NCBI GenBank assembly: GCA_963817015.1
Contig: CAWFMV010000007.1
Span: 2,170,001 to 2,234,000, forward strand
From: VAZQ01 sp963817015
Lineage (GTDB): Bacteria; Pseudomonadota; Alphaproteobacteria; Rhizobiales; Xanthobacteraceae
Length of the DNA stretch: 64,000 bases
Direction: 5' to 3'
Shown here one piece after another: positions 55,401 to 64,000 of this stretch. The translations under genes and the position numbers were made by a program. The notes under the pieces were generated by a model that was not told the DNA's origin, ran no database searches, and worked only from the letters and a program-made list of their open reading frames with translations. The first letter of the stretch is position 1. The number at the start of each line of letters is the position of its first letter.

Positions 55401-55743
55401 GTTAATATGGTTGCAGAATGCCGCGTTGCGGCCTATAGTACGTGCCGGCCAGGGGCTGTGTTTCGAAGAGCTCGATCCGGCTATGCTAACGCACCCGGCG
55501 GCCGTAACTGCGTTTGATCTTATGTTGATGTTGCGCGAAAGCAGCCACGGGCTGATAGGGACTTTCGTATACAAGCCGCGCCTGTTCGCCAGCGAGACCA
55601 TCGATCGTATGCTTGATCATTTCGAGCAGGTGCTAGAGAATATGATAGTTCAGCCGGAGCGACCAATTTCAGCTATTCCCGTGTACCTGAGTGACGGAAA
55701 CGTTGACCCGAAGTATAAGTACCGTTTTGGTCGATCGGACTAG
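52483..55743 (+). CDS. NRPS-like enzyme: adenylation - carrier - condensation
   Basis: A 1086-residue single-module enzyme. Adenylation domain, residues about 20-520: SLLLTSGTTSRPKIVPLTHA, VIEFYGMTETASSPLA, WFKTGDVGYFDADGYLFLTG, GPTGKVQR. It resembles CoA-ligase-type rather than standard amino-acid A domains. Carrier: DDFFASGGDSLLASRVL, with the phosphopantetheine Ser at about 566. Condensation domain, about 620-1060: the HHxxxDG motif reads HGIIQDG, so the second catalytic His (about 759) is Gly. VTPVD-like and DLPFEQVVSALDRERG motifs remain. No thioesterase or partner synthetase is near. The product is unknown. Confidence 0.85.
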   Translation: MTDEILADPRHTISFSSIPGLLEHHAQRSPDALAILAPGRAPLTYGRLYQHIEDVGRTLRAMGVGRRDRVAVVLPNGPEMAVAFLAVTAWAVCVPINPAYGAEELDRYFADLRLRALITQGGVDSPARRVALSRAVQVVDLLVEPDADAGIFALAGEQGRARPHDTAKADDVASLLLTSGTTSRPKIVPLTHANLCASAYGSIAALALKETDRCINVVPLFHGHGLHNVLLATVAAGASVVCTPGCDVDKFFGWLRDFRATWYSAVPTMHQAILAQARHIGERPADCQLRLVRSSSAPLPPHVFAELEQMFQAPVIEFYGMTETASSPLACNPLPPRVRKPGSVGIPINLDVAVMDDRGTLLPGGQTGEVVVRGTAVMGGYDGDPAATKAAFAGDWFKTGDVGYFDADGYLFLTGRIREMINRGGEKVTPQEVEAVLLQHPAVADAVTFAVPHPTLGEDVASAIVLRPGMAATPNDIRQFAIGRIADFKVPRQVVIVKEIPKGPTGKVQRIGLSDKLGLASGTKPRQAFVAPRTPLESSLAKRWAEILRVEQIGIHDDFFASGGDSLLASRVLSHVYDMTQIELEVSRFFEAPTVAEVANHLERLIEAGRSSPSAIVRVPRDNGVAPTSIEQERLLKLQHVLDDIPFLNVLYALRLTSPCDAAILERSINEIVRRHEMLRTTFAVVEDEYVQVIAPQVTVRLANDDLRAVEQSEKAPVVQKIIREEALHTFDLENGPLIRARLLRLAGHTDLLLIAMHGIIQDGWSLGVLIDELATLYDAFAAGRSSPLPPLPIQFADFAHWQRHWRSYPETAAQLTYWLEQLHHPLPVMKLAPDRRRRKADDFHTAQRKVMLPATLSEAAKEFSQREGVTLFMTLIAALKTLLHRYTGEDDLRVATHLANRNRPGTEGLIAPLVNTVILRTSLGGDPTSREVMRRVRATTLAAFANQDLPFEQVVSALDRERGVEPASLAQVLIWLQNAALRPIVRAGQGLCFEELDPAMLTHPAAVTAFDLMLMLRESSHGLIGTFVYKPRLFASETIDRMLDHFEQVLENMIVQPERPISAIPVYLSDGNVDPKYKYRFGRSD

Positions 55744-56156
55744 ACTTCAATTGTCGGTGCGAACTCTAAGGAGGGATGCCAGGATGGGCGGCAAAGGTGA
55801 GACGGTCAGTTACAGAAGGGAATTTCGTAAGGATATGAGTGCCCATTCGGCAGCGCGACAAGCAGGCGCTGAAAGATAAAATTACCGCGATTATAGACGG
55901 GGCTAGCGGTTCGCTCACAGTTATAGCCCTTGTGGGGGACAAACCTTACCAGCCTGACCGGGTGAGTGTTTCGGCGAAGTGTGTTGCTTGGAGCGTTGCT
56001 TTGGCATCATTAATTTCGGGTAACCGACTCTGGCCCCATGATCGACCGCGCGGGAGGGTGATTCAAGGCCAATTTTTACGCCAGCGATTGCGCTCCCGCG
56101 CGGCCCAGCTAATCGATAGACGCCTAGTTTATCGGCGCATGTTCGGGAGACAAAAC
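55744..56156. other. region behind the NRPS-like gene
   Basis: A 413-bp stretch with weak coding character. An open frame from 55839 reads LKDKITAIIDGASGSLTVIA and continues into the next gene's start. It could be a broken small gene, but no family is recognised. Confidence 0.35.
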
Positions 56157-56803
56157 GTGCGAACGATTGCTAAGTCCTTCATTGTCATTTGCCTTGGTCT
56201 GCTGCTGGGCAAGCGAGCCAACACGCAGATAGAGTTCCCAGTGAAAGTCAGCATTCACAGGGAGTGCAGCGCGCAGCCCCGGTGAGTAAAGCGGAAGTCG
56301 AAAGCCTGTTGCGTCGTGCGTCGGATGTACTTAGCCGCTGCAATGTGAGGCTTAGATTGGATGCTCTCGCAAGATCCAACCTTCGACTCTGCGCCCAGCG
56401 ATTATTAACAATTCATACCGATCTCGAAGCAGTTCATCGCGTGGGCCTGCGCCAGAGGGCTATCAAGGTTGTCCAAACAATCAGCTCTTGTATGGAGCAA
56501 CCCCCGTTTGCCGGATGCTCTTTTCGACCCAATACGAACTTCCCTAAAACGATGATTGTAACTGCGAAATCCACCTCTGGTGGACGACGAACGTCCATTT
56601 TTATGGGCCCATGAGTTTGGACACACGAAGGGTTTGTTTCACCGGATTGATGACGAACTTGCACTTATGACGCATGTCCACTTAAGCTGTTTAATAAGAA
56701 CCTCACTAAGGACGAATGCACTTGTCCCTCAAGGGCCCGAAAGGTTGCCCAATTCCAGAACCAACCCAGCAGGCCAGCTGCCCAACACAACCATAGTGGT
56801 TAG
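56157..56803 (+). pseudogene. secreted metzincin-type zinc metalloprotease (several frameshifts)
   Basis: The start (GTG at 56157 with GGGAGA upstream) encodes a signal-like helix, SFIVICLGLLLG, and IEFPVKVSIHRECSA. The frame then shifts: PVSKAEVESLLRRASDVLSR and NVRLRLDAL follow in another frame near 56285. The zinc site is in a third frame at 56609-56641: HEFGHTKGLFH, a complete HExxHxxGxxH metzincin motif. A last frame near 56690 gives NKNLTKDECTCPSRARK to a stop at 56803. The protein would have about 210 residues. Multiple breaks suggest decay. Confidence 0.6.
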
Positions 56804-56928
56804 ATCAGGAGCTTTCCGTAGTCGCCCACCTAGAACCGAAGCTCGTGCAGGCTCTGCTGGACGTGGTCTCAAATACCTTGGCATGTCGTGTCGTCGACAT
56901 TTCTTGCGCCGCTGCCCAAGCCGGTGCG

Positions 56929-57915
56929 TTACTCGATCAGCTCACTTGCGTAAACGGTCAAGAGCCGTGGCATCTTGAGACCAAGCTCCTTGGCGGTCCT
57001 CATATTGATGGCCAACTCGAATTTGGTCGGCTGCTCGACCGCGATTTCGCCGGGTTTTGTACCGCGCAGAATCTTGTTCACCATCTGGGCTGCGCGCCGG
57101 AACATATCCTCGAAGTTTGGTCCGTAGGACATGAGACCGCCGGCCTGGACGATGTCGCGATGACTGAACATCGTCGGCAGCCGCGCGTCGCGCGCTAGTG
57201 TGATGATCTGTGTTCGATTGGCGCCGATGAGTGCATTGGTTACGACGTAAAGTGCGTCCGCTTGGCCCTCTGAGCGCCGCGAAGGCGGGCGCAATATCAT
57301 CTGCTCGCTGGATTTTGAGGAGTGTGACTCTCGATGCCGAGCGGGCGGGCCGCAGTCTGAACCTCCTCCATCTCCAACTCGGCTCCCGGTATCGGCATGG
57401 ACATGATTGCCAACCGGCGGAGGTTGGGCACAGCCTCGCGTAAAAGTTGGAGTCGCTTGGCGCCAAGATCGGTCGACTGCCGTGACAGTCCGGTCACGTT
57501 GCCGCCCGGTCGCGGCAGGTTTGTGACAAGGCCCTGGCCGACCGGATCGAGCGCAATGGCGAAGACGATGGGGATTTCGCTTGTGGCCTGCTTCAATGCG
57601 GGGACGGCCGCCCCATGCGAGACAATGACGTCGACCTTCTGTCTGACAAATTCGGCAGCGACCTCGACATCGCGATCACGTGTTCCTTCTGACCAACGAT
57701 AGTCGATCGTGATCGTGCGACCGTCGATCCAGCCCAGCTCAGCCAGTCGCTGCACAAAGGCTGCGGTCCACGGACCCCAACCCGAAGCGTCCGCACCAAG
57801 AAACCCGATAGCCGGCAGCTTGCGCGACGGCTGCGCGTACGCCAGAAGCAGCCATCCCGCAGCACCGCCGAGAACGGCGATGAGTTCCCCGCCTCCTTAA
57901 CTGATCGGGTCGCAT
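56929..57915 (-). CDS. ABC_sub_bind (PF04392-type) substrate-binding protein (frameshifted)
   Basis: The start MRPDQLRRRELIAVLGGAAG needs removal of one G near 57888. The middle (RLAELGWIDGRTITIDYRWS, then VDVIVSHGAAVPALKQATS and VTGLSRQSTDLGAKRLQLLR) is open to about 57300. There a second shift gives ADALYVVTNALIGANRTQII to the end (KELGLKMPRLLTVYASELIE). The joined protein has about 327 residues, the usual length for these receptors. There is no permease or ATPase gene beside it. The family is expanded in Bradyrhizobium-like genomes. Confidence 0.72.
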
Positions 57916-58698
57916 CTGCTCCCTCATAGTCAGCGATGCCTTGCAGGATATCGAGTCGGCGCGGACACGTCACGAGGGTGTCGGAACGATCTTTCGCCTT
58001 CCTGTTCCCCAGCACTGTCCGCCTGGTCGTTCGCGCTCGGCATCGCTTCGTTGTATCGCCGCCTTTATACTTGGCACCGGGCCCTAAAAAGGGTGCCGCA
58101 TGAAGATTCCCCTCATTGGGAATTTGTCGGCGGCATGGCACTTTTCGGGGTGAACGGGGCGCGCGACAATCGTCCTCATGGTCTGGCTCGGCTCATACGT
58201 AGGTATTGTCGGACGGGCTCACGACTACGTTGATCCTGGACTATCCCAACGTTTACGGCCGAGGATTTGGTATACCGGGAGAGCGACGACGGCCGGTCTG
58301 TCAGGAGGCCTGCCGCCATTCCGCGCAAGGGGCGGCACCGACTTTGTTATGGAATTGAAGCGCCGTCGAGTAGCTCGTGGAGCGCGGGATCCGCCTGACC
58401 GGGAATTGCGAGATGTCCGGTTGCATCGCAGGCCTTGCGGAGAATGCTCGGAAAAAAAGCGCTAGGCAGCTCTGGCGAGACATTCAATGCGAGTCTAAAG
58501 AGACTGGGCAAGGTGGTGACCTTGCCGGGGATGGTCCGCCGCCTGCGCGCATCCCGCGAGCCCCATCAAGGGCGTTGCGTCAGCCGGGGCGAAGCGTTCG
58601 CCCGGCTACCGCGATGCTCACCTAAAACATGAGGATGAAACGCGTCATCCGGAGGTATTGCGGCGCGCCCGTCGTATGGTGGCCCGAGAGGCCCCCCG
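57916..58698. other. gene-poor region
   Basis: About 780 bp on which no protein-like frame, RNA gene or clear hairpin was recognised. Short frames are present on both strands, but they lack composition, ribosome sites and neighbours that would support them. It may hold decayed sequence. Confidence 0.4.
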
Positions 58699-59022
58699 AT
58701 GATTCGATTCGGCAACGCTCTTCTATTGATCGGGATGGGTGCGAGCCTTTGCGGCTGCGCGTCGAGACAAGTGGCGATCCGTGCCGAAATCCAGCAACCG
58801 CAGCGGGGGGAGCACGAGGTGTCGTCGGAGCCGGCGATTGCGACGCGAACGACGCAGCCCGCAGCTTCGGCCGACGACATCACGGCTTCGATTGCTCGAC
58901 CCCAGGAAATCAGGCCATGGCCGAAGCGGGACACGCCTGAATGGAAGCAGCTGCAGGCCGAGGAGCTTGCGCGGGAGCAGCGAATCCAAGAGGTCATGAG
59001 CAGCATTTGCCGTGGCTGCTGA
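58699..59022 (+). CDS. small lipoprotein
   Basis: A 107-residue lipoprotein. MIRFGNALLLIGMGASLCGC holds the signal and lipobox (SLCGC), followed by a charged body with KRDTPEWKQLQAEELAREQR and two C-terminal cysteines (ICRGC). No ribosome site is obvious. Function is unknown. It stands alone in the gene-poor stretch. Confidence 0.6.
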   Translation: MIRFGNALLLIGMGASLCGCASRQVAIRAEIQQPQRGEHEVSSEPAIATRTTQPAASADDITASIARPQEIRPWPKRDTPEWKQLQAEELAREQRIQEVMSSICRGC

Positions 59023-59252
59023 TTGGCTGCTGCCTTCCTGCTCGCCGGGGTGGTGAGACTTACCAAGCCATATCGCGAAAGCCGCGCTCTACAGGCGGAG
59101 TTGCGTACAGCGGCGCTGTGCCGATGTTGTGCGCAGAGACGTTGTGCACAGATCTCGGGTTCATGCCCTGCATCGTGCACAACTTACTCGACAGCCTTGG
59201 TTGACCCAGTCGCGTTTGCGCCGAAGTGTGGAACAGCCTTGGAATCAAAGGG

Positions 59253-59462
59253 ATGCCAGCTGTGCCGGAAGAAACGCCGCGATCGGTGCTGTTTCGAAAT
59301 CGCGCCAAGACGTTTCAGAATTTGGCAAGCGATCTGCAGTCGGCGAGACCGGGCTATCGGGAACTTGCCGCCGCCTATGAGCAACTCGCCAACGAGACGG
59401 AGCGCGGTGAGGCGATCCATGCGGCCGCAAAGCCCACGCCCAAGACGGCCAACTCTGAGTAG
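59253..59462 (+). CDS. small conserved-type helical protein
   Basis: A protein of about 69 residues (MPAVPEETPRSVLFRNRAK, then TFQNLASDLQSARPGYRELA and YEQLANETERG). It resembles the short helical proteins with a xxRAxxFxxLA and YxELAxxYEQLAxxxE pattern that are common in Bradyrhizobium. The ATG at 59226 is an alternative start. Confidence 0.45.
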   Translation: MPAVPEETPRSVLFRNRAKTFQNLASDLQSARPGYRELAAAYEQLANETERGEAIHAAAKPTPKTANSE

Positions 59463-59494
59463 CCAAGACAGACTGGGCGTTAATGCGGCCGAGC

Positions 59495-59568
59495 TAGTGC
59501 CCCGTTTCCGAAGTTCGTGATACACCTCAGCACACTCAGACACGAACTTCGGAAACCAAGGGGCACTA
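59495..59568. repeat. long hairpin (about 25-bp stem), MITE-like
   Basis: Left arm TAGTGCCCC + GTTTCCGAAGTTCGTG (59495-59519). Right arm (59541-59568) is its reverse complement with a 3-base insertion (CAA) between the blocks. The loop has 21 bases. It is far longer than a terminator and could be a small mobile element or an IS end pair. Confidence 0.65.
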
Positions 59569-59808
59569 ACAACTCTATGATTGTAGTGCCGCATTTCGAT
59601 TTGGAGTTCCAAACCGAGTTTGCTGCAGCGGTGTAGGAACTTCAAATCGGCGGCAGGAGGGGCCCACCGTTCGCGGAGGCGCTGTAGTTGGATTGGTGCT
59701 TGGCTAGGCCACTGCCTGGGCTCCATTGCGCCGAGCCCGCAATCGATAGCCTGCAGTCGTTAGCCTCGTGCGTGGGAGAGGGCGCCCGGCAATAACTGGC
59801 TGACAGCG

Positions 59809-59994
59809 TCACCAGAGGCTGAAAGCCTTGACCACCAGCCATCCGAGTGTGCCGATCCACACCACTGTCGCGAGCAACGCAATAGCCAGCATCGTGATGC
59901 AAAGCCAGCCGGGTCCGCGCTCGGATGCCTGCGTGCTGGTTGAGCTCGCAGGATCAACGACCTCTGGGCGATCGATGTGAAAGGGTGCATTCAT
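59809..59994 (-). CDS. small single-helix membrane protein
   Basis: A 61-residue protein (MNAPFHIDRPEVVDPASSTS) with one C-terminal helix (ITMLAIALLATVVWIGTLGWLV) and a short SLW end. Similar to the two 34-35-residue proteins nearby in size and design. No family is recognised. Confidence 0.5.
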   Translation of the reverse strand: MNAPFHIDRPEVVDPASSTSTQASERGPGWLCITMLAIALLATVVWIGTLGWLVVKAFSLW

Positions 59995-60569
59995 GATGCG
60001 ATTGCCGCCGGAAGAGACTTGCCGCTCTGGTCTCCTGCATTAGTGGGTCCCCTTTGGCTGGCGGTTCAGGTGCCATAAAAATTTATTTGAATGACCTGAC
60101 GGGGCCTGGCGGTTTCAGTTTTGCGCGCGGTCAAGCCGCTGCTGCCTTCTTGGCGACTTCCGTGAGCCGCGTTAACCATATTGATCGTCCGTTGTTGTGG
60201 TCCGGCATGCTGGAGGCGATGCAGTCTGGATGCTCAAGGCCGGGTTTGCTGACAGCAAAAAACCCATCCGGCGCCTCGCACCCGGAATGAATTGGAACCT
60301 GGAGCAATCACAATTCAGAGCAGACAGACACGAGCGACTGCCTGGCGCCGAGGTCCACTTCTCGTTGCCGTAACACCCGATCGCTATCGCCACATGAATT
60401 GGTCAGCGTGTGCTGACCAAAAGTTCCATGCATCGGTTGGGCGCGATTTTGCGGTAATTGGATACATGCCGAGAACCTCTGGACAGGCGATATTTCGGCC
60501 CGATCGCGACAAATTTTGAACATCATGCCTCGACTATCTCTGGTCACGGTACAATTAGGGGGATTGAGC
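59995..60569. other. gene-poor region
   Basis: A 575-bp stretch without a supported gene. Short frames are present, for example a 28-codon frame at about 60288, but none has independent support. No hairpin or promoter consensus was recognised. Confidence 0.35.
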
Positions 60570-60677
60570 ATGATATGGCTGGTGATCTGCGCTGTGACGC
60601 TTGCGGTATCGGTCGGGGTCTGTGCGACCGCGGTGGCGATGCAGCCTAATCAAAGCCGTAGCCAGTCAGAGGTCTAA
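60570..60677 (+). CDS. 35-residue single-helix protein
   Basis: A very short frame: MIWLVICAVTLAVSVGVCAT then AVAMQPNQSRSQSEV and TAA at 60675-60677. One membrane helix and a polar tail. AGGGGG lies eight bases upstream of the ATG. Small size makes it hard to prove, but the ribosome site and helix are good signs. Confidence 0.45.
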   Translation: MIWLVICAVTLAVSVGVCATAVAMQPNQSRSQSEV

Positions 60678-60914
60678 AACCTCAGCATGTCGGCAGTCTC
60701 GTGAAAGGTATAACTTGCTTCCAATCCGAGATAGGTCAGATTGAGGTGTGATAGTAGCGCTGGGCAGCGCGTGAATAGTTGCCGAAGAGGGCGATGACGG
60801 GGGCTCGAACGGTGGTGCAGTCTTACGGCGTTGAGTGAGCGCCGGCGCGTCGTGCGCCGCCAACTGGCCTGCCCCATTGCGCAAGCGCGCCCACGAGGCC
60901 GAGTGGCGATGACT

Positions 60915-61019
60915 TCAATGAAGCAGCTCGTACAGGCCCCAGCCCAAAAAGGTGGTCCACGCCACCGTCACGATTACGCTGAAGCCAAGAACAGACACTG
61001 CAATAATATTGCTGACCAT
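60915..61019 (-). CDS. 34-residue single-helix protein
   Basis: MVSNIIAVSVLGFSVIVTVA then WTTFLGWGLYELLH and TGA. A single membrane helix with an aromatic C-terminus. The wording resembles small membrane proteins seen in related genomes. No strong ribosome site is visible. Confidence 0.45.
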   Translation of the reverse strand: MVSNIIAVSVLGFSVIVTVAWTTFLGWGLYELLH

Positions 61020-61315
61020 ATAGCTTGACCAATTCTGATGTGACAAAAGCGCGCCAAGCAAATGTTGCGCGACGACGAAAAGGCTTGCGTCTGCGCCGCA
61101 GGAATTTCAATCGCTCGGCATCGATCAAGTCAAATAAAGTCACCATGTTGCAAATCGGTGTCGTTTTGCTGACAGTAATAGCGTGCGATGAGGTGCTATA
61201 ATACCATCGCGGCTCTCGCACGCAGAAACTCGATGCTGTCATTGTGCGTGCGGTGACCTTATCTATTGCTCTCACATTCTTGTTCTCTCATTCAATCAGT
61301 CTGACTGCGGCTGGC
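61020..61315. other. intergenic region before the MBOAT operon end
   Basis: An AT-richer stretch of about 300 bp behind the leftward acyltransferase operon. No terminator hairpin or gene was recognised. Confidence 0.35.
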
Positions 61316-62465
61316 TCAGTTCACAACGCCGCGGCGACGGAGCTCATCAACAAGGATGCGATAATATTGAGCTGACGCGTGAATTCCGCCTTCGAATAGC
61401 GATGCATCGCTGTGCAGGTTGCGATGATCGACGACCGCGACGTCCGGGACGAGTGAGAACGCGCGGTCAAGAATTCGATTGACGACGCTGTCATGCCGAT
61501 CGGTCTCGTAGACAGGGGGCACGATGAAAACGACCTTGACGCCGTAGCGGCGGCCGATGGCGTCGATGGCTCGCATCTCGTGAGCAATCTTTTGCTCGTC
61601 ACCCGCCCGCAACGCCCGGTCGGCCTCCTTCAGTGCATTCTCGTTCTGAACGAGCGGCGTGCGGTTCTCGGGCCCTGCGACAAGTTGCGAACCGTCGCGA
61701 CGGAGCGCACCCGACCAGAGGCGGGGCACGCAGCGAAGACCTCCGTAGGTGCCGAGCCGCGACTGCAACATGACTGGCAGGCGGCTCAACCAGGCCGGGG
61801 GATTCTCGTGACAATTCGCGGGGCTTAGGGTGCGCTCCTCGTATCCTCCGCGCTGAAAAAGGCTCATGACCACGGTGTTGTAGTTCAGGATCTCGTGCAG
61901 CCAGTTGCTGACGAGCTCCCACGAGAGAGCCATGAGCGGCAGCGGACCGTCCAAGCCCCGGTCGTCCGCGCGGCTGCTCAGGAGAACGTCGGGCGGCAGC
62001 TCATTGCCGCGATCGATGATGGCACCGCCGTTGTCCGCGTTCGGGGGCGTGACCTGAACGAGGATCAGCTTCTTGGGCAGGTGGTTGAGCTGCGCAACCC
62101 GCAGCAGATAGCGGCGAATCTCCGGCAACGACAGGTTGGCGTAGTAGTAGTTGAAGAAATATTCTGCGTCTTCCGGACGGCCGAATGCATCGGCGCCGAA
62201 GAACGAAAATGATGTGATTGCCGTAGGCGCCAATCTCCGGCGCCGGATAGGCCTCCGCGAAGCCAAGCTTGACGGAGCCCTCCTGGCGGCGGGTCAAGCC
62301 GTACACGTTGAAGATCTGGCCCGGTTGCATGGAATAGAAGTTGAACGCCGGTTCCCGGAAGCTTGGCAGACGCAGGCTCAAGGAGACCGCCCCGCTCAGG
62401 AGGAGCGCCAGTGTTGCCCCGAATGTCAGGAGCCAGCGCCGCTGAAATGGTTCAATGGTCAGCAT
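61316..62465 (-). CDS. MBOAT-partner protein, AlgJ/DltD-like position (frameshifted)
   Basis: A protein of about 383 residues. The N-terminal helix is LLTFGATLALLLSGAVSLSL and then FYSMQPGQIFNVYGLTRRQE. A break near 62218 joins EIGAYGNH to SFSFFGADAFGRPEDAEYFF. The rest includes KKLILVQVTPPNADNG, VKVVFIVPPVYETDRHD and FEGGIHASAQYYRILVDELR. The type-II helix plus periplasmic SGNH-like domain and position 2 bp behind the MBOAT gene fit an acetyl-transfer partner. The catalytic Ser-Asp-His set is not certain. Confidence 0.65.
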
Positions 62466-62467
62466 GG

Positions 62468-63847
62468 TCAGAACCGGAAGTAGATAAAGGTTCGGCTCAA
62501 CGAGATGAACAGGAGCCCGACGAACATCAGGAGCGCCGTCACGACTGACGAATTGGTGACGGCGTTGTGACTGCCTGTCTCATTGTAGAGCCAGTCGCGC
62601 TCGCGAAGGCCAAAGGTGACGAGACCGATCGCGGCCAGATAAAGCCAATCGTACACACGATAGAGCGAAGTGTGCCACGGCGCCACCGTCGCAAGATGGC
62701 CAAGAAACGCCGCATATTTTTCCAGGTTCAGGAAGAACAGCGGCCAGCCGAAGCTGACCAGCGTGAAGGTCATGCCGACCGCGATCGGCCGCGGGAGTCG
62801 ATCCCAGGCCGGGGCAGTGACGTGGTACAGGATGACCAAGGAGCGCGTGATAGAGGCCCCATGCAACGAAGTTCCAGCCTGCGCCATGCCAGAGGCCGAC
62901 GAGCGCGAACACGATCAGGATATTTCTGACATAGGATTCGCGGCCACCCATCCGGATGTAGACATAGTCGCGCAGCCAATACGATAGCGTGACATGCCAG
63001 CGCTGCCAGAATTCGCGCGGGTCTCGGGACAGATAGGGCTCGCGGAAATTGACCGGCAGCTCGATGCAGAACAGCCGGCCGAGGCCGATCGCCATCACCG
63101 AATAGGCCCAGAAATCGTAATAGATTTGTGATGACCAGAACGCGACCTGGGTGAACTGGTCGATTCCGGAGAGCTGATCGAGCGGCAGGTCGCTCGCTTT
63201 CGCGACCCGCGTGCCGCTGAAGTCGGCGACGAATATCTTGAAGACGAGACCAATGGAGAGGAGCTTCAAGCCGGAAACAATGTTCGGCTTGAGAACTTGC
63301 GTGGTTTGCAGCGCCTGCAACTGCTGCCGCAGATCCGCATAGCGCATGATCGGACCCGCGATCAGGTGCGGGAAGAAGGTGGCAAAGCTCGTGAAGCGCA
63401 GCAGGTCACGCTCCGGCTCGATCTTCTTGTCGGCAACGTCGAGAGAGTACGACACGATCTCGAACGTGTAGAAACTGATGCCGGCCGGCAGAACGATGCT
63501 GAAGAAAAGCCAGAAATGATCGCGAGTTTCGGGCTGAGCCTGGACTGTATCCAATATGAAGCCGAGATATTTGAACATGATCAGGAGCAGAGCAGGCACC
63601 GAGATCGCAATCGCGATCGCCCCGAGCTCGCGGCCACCTGCGCGAACAGAAATGCGGTTCCGTAGCCCCACAGAATCGCGATCAGGAAGGCAAGAAGCAC
63701 CTCCGGTCCGGACGCGCCATAGAACACGAATGAGGAGACGACCAGCACCCAGAGGCGCAACCGCATGGGCACGACATAGAACGTGACGAATGTGATCGGC
63801 AGCAAGAGGACTAGAAATTCCAGCGAGTTGAAATTCACGGCCGGCAC
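62468..63847 (-). CDS. MBOAT O-acyltransferase, AlgI-like (frameshifted)
   Basis: A protein of about 460 residues with about 10-11 helices. N-terminal: FNSLEFLVLLLPITFVTFYV. The middle contains FWQRWHVTLSYWLRDYVYI and ALVGLWHGAGWNFVAWGLYH with the catalytic-type His. Breaks near 63645 and 62850 separate it into three frames. It would move acyl groups across the inner membrane to a surface polysaccharide. It is the second gene of an operon starting beyond the window edge. GTG at 63847 is the likely start. Confidence 0.8.
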
Positions 63848-63859
63848 CTCAGACGGCGA

Positions 63860-64000
63860 TCAGCAATGATCGAAACGTCCCCAGAAAGGACGCTCGCCGT
63901 CGAACAAAAAAACGTTATGTCTTTTGTCATGGCGCTGTCACGCATGGTGTTGAAACGGAGCGTGATCTCCAGCGCGTCGAGAGTATCCGGTCGGGCAGCC
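63860..64000 (-). CDS. C-terminal end of an upstream operon gene (partial)
   Basis: A leftward frame enters from the right edge and reads TLDALEITLRFNTMRDSAMT then KDITFF. Adding one T to the T7 run at about 63906-63912 gives LFDGERPFWGRFDHC and a stop at 63860-63862, 12 bp before the MBOAT start. Without that change the reading is unlikely. The family is unknown. Confidence 0.4.

Noticed and set aside
60823..61275. A 150-codon minus-strand frame
   Set aside because: It has no motif, and overlaps a better-composed 34-codon membrane-protein frame on the same strand.

Overview
The window reads as a GC-rich alphaproteobacterial chromosome segment of the order Hyphomicrobiales, close to the Bradyrhizobium / Rhodopseudomonas / Pseudolabrys group. 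The support is a FlbD-type flagellar cluster with a SciP (DUF1153) gene, EcfG-type general-stress promoters, tricarboxylate-receptor (Bug) and TPR gene families, DUF2336 and YkgJ-like genes, and double-hairpin REP elements. This placement is inference; no marker gene was compared.

Layout. 0-6 kb: an ECF sigma / anti-sigma pair, a small stress-type membrane protein, an MFS carrier, a GAF-HWE histidine kinase, a zinc ribbon. 6-13.5 kb: a MITE/REP island, a Fe/2-oxoglutarate dioxygenase with a Bug receptor, two TPR proteins, an AMP-forming ligase, an outer-membrane barrel. 13.6-21.5 kb: the LemA/TPM operon, a YpfJ metallopeptidase, then a PhoPQ-like operon divergent from a secreted protein made of 24 xEGK tetrapeptides, with a near-perfect inverted repeat between them. 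21.8-24 kb: flhA. 24.3-26.3 kb: a SigK / RskA / fasciclin module. 26.3-38 kb: a binding protein with a c-type cytochrome, a VanX-like dipeptidase, DUF2336, three tandem paralogues with an EF-hand-like loop, a hydrolase and an amidohydrolase. 38-39.2 kb: minD-minE without an adjacent minC. 40.7-49.4 kb: flbD, fliN, fliH, fliG, fliF, sciP, flgD and fliK with a sigma-54 promoter. 49.6-52.4 kb: mnmA, pmtA, tRNA-Met, a stress protein. 52.5-55.7 kb: an A-PCP-C NRPS-like enzyme. 55.7-61.3 kb: a gene-poor stretch with a broken metalloprotease, a frameshifted ABC receptor, very small membrane proteins and a long hairpin. 61.3-64 kb: an MBOAT O-acyltransferase operon running off the end.

The most striking general property is the number of genes that read through only if one base is added or removed (at least 17 genes, including the conserved tail of FliF, FliK and the MBOAT enzyme). 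Several lie in short homopolymers, so many are probably consensus errors of a draft or metagenome assembly. A few loci carry several breaks (paralogues at 30.2 and 31.1 kb, the metalloprotease at 56.2 kb, the SigK module) and may be real decay. Frameshifted genes are listed over their full reconstructed extent.

Working together: FlbD plus the sigma-54 site before fliK, and SciP with a CtrA-like box before it, point to class-dependent flagellar control. EcfG-type promoters before two small genes point to the general stress response. The two-component operon probably controls the divergent xEGK-repeat protein.
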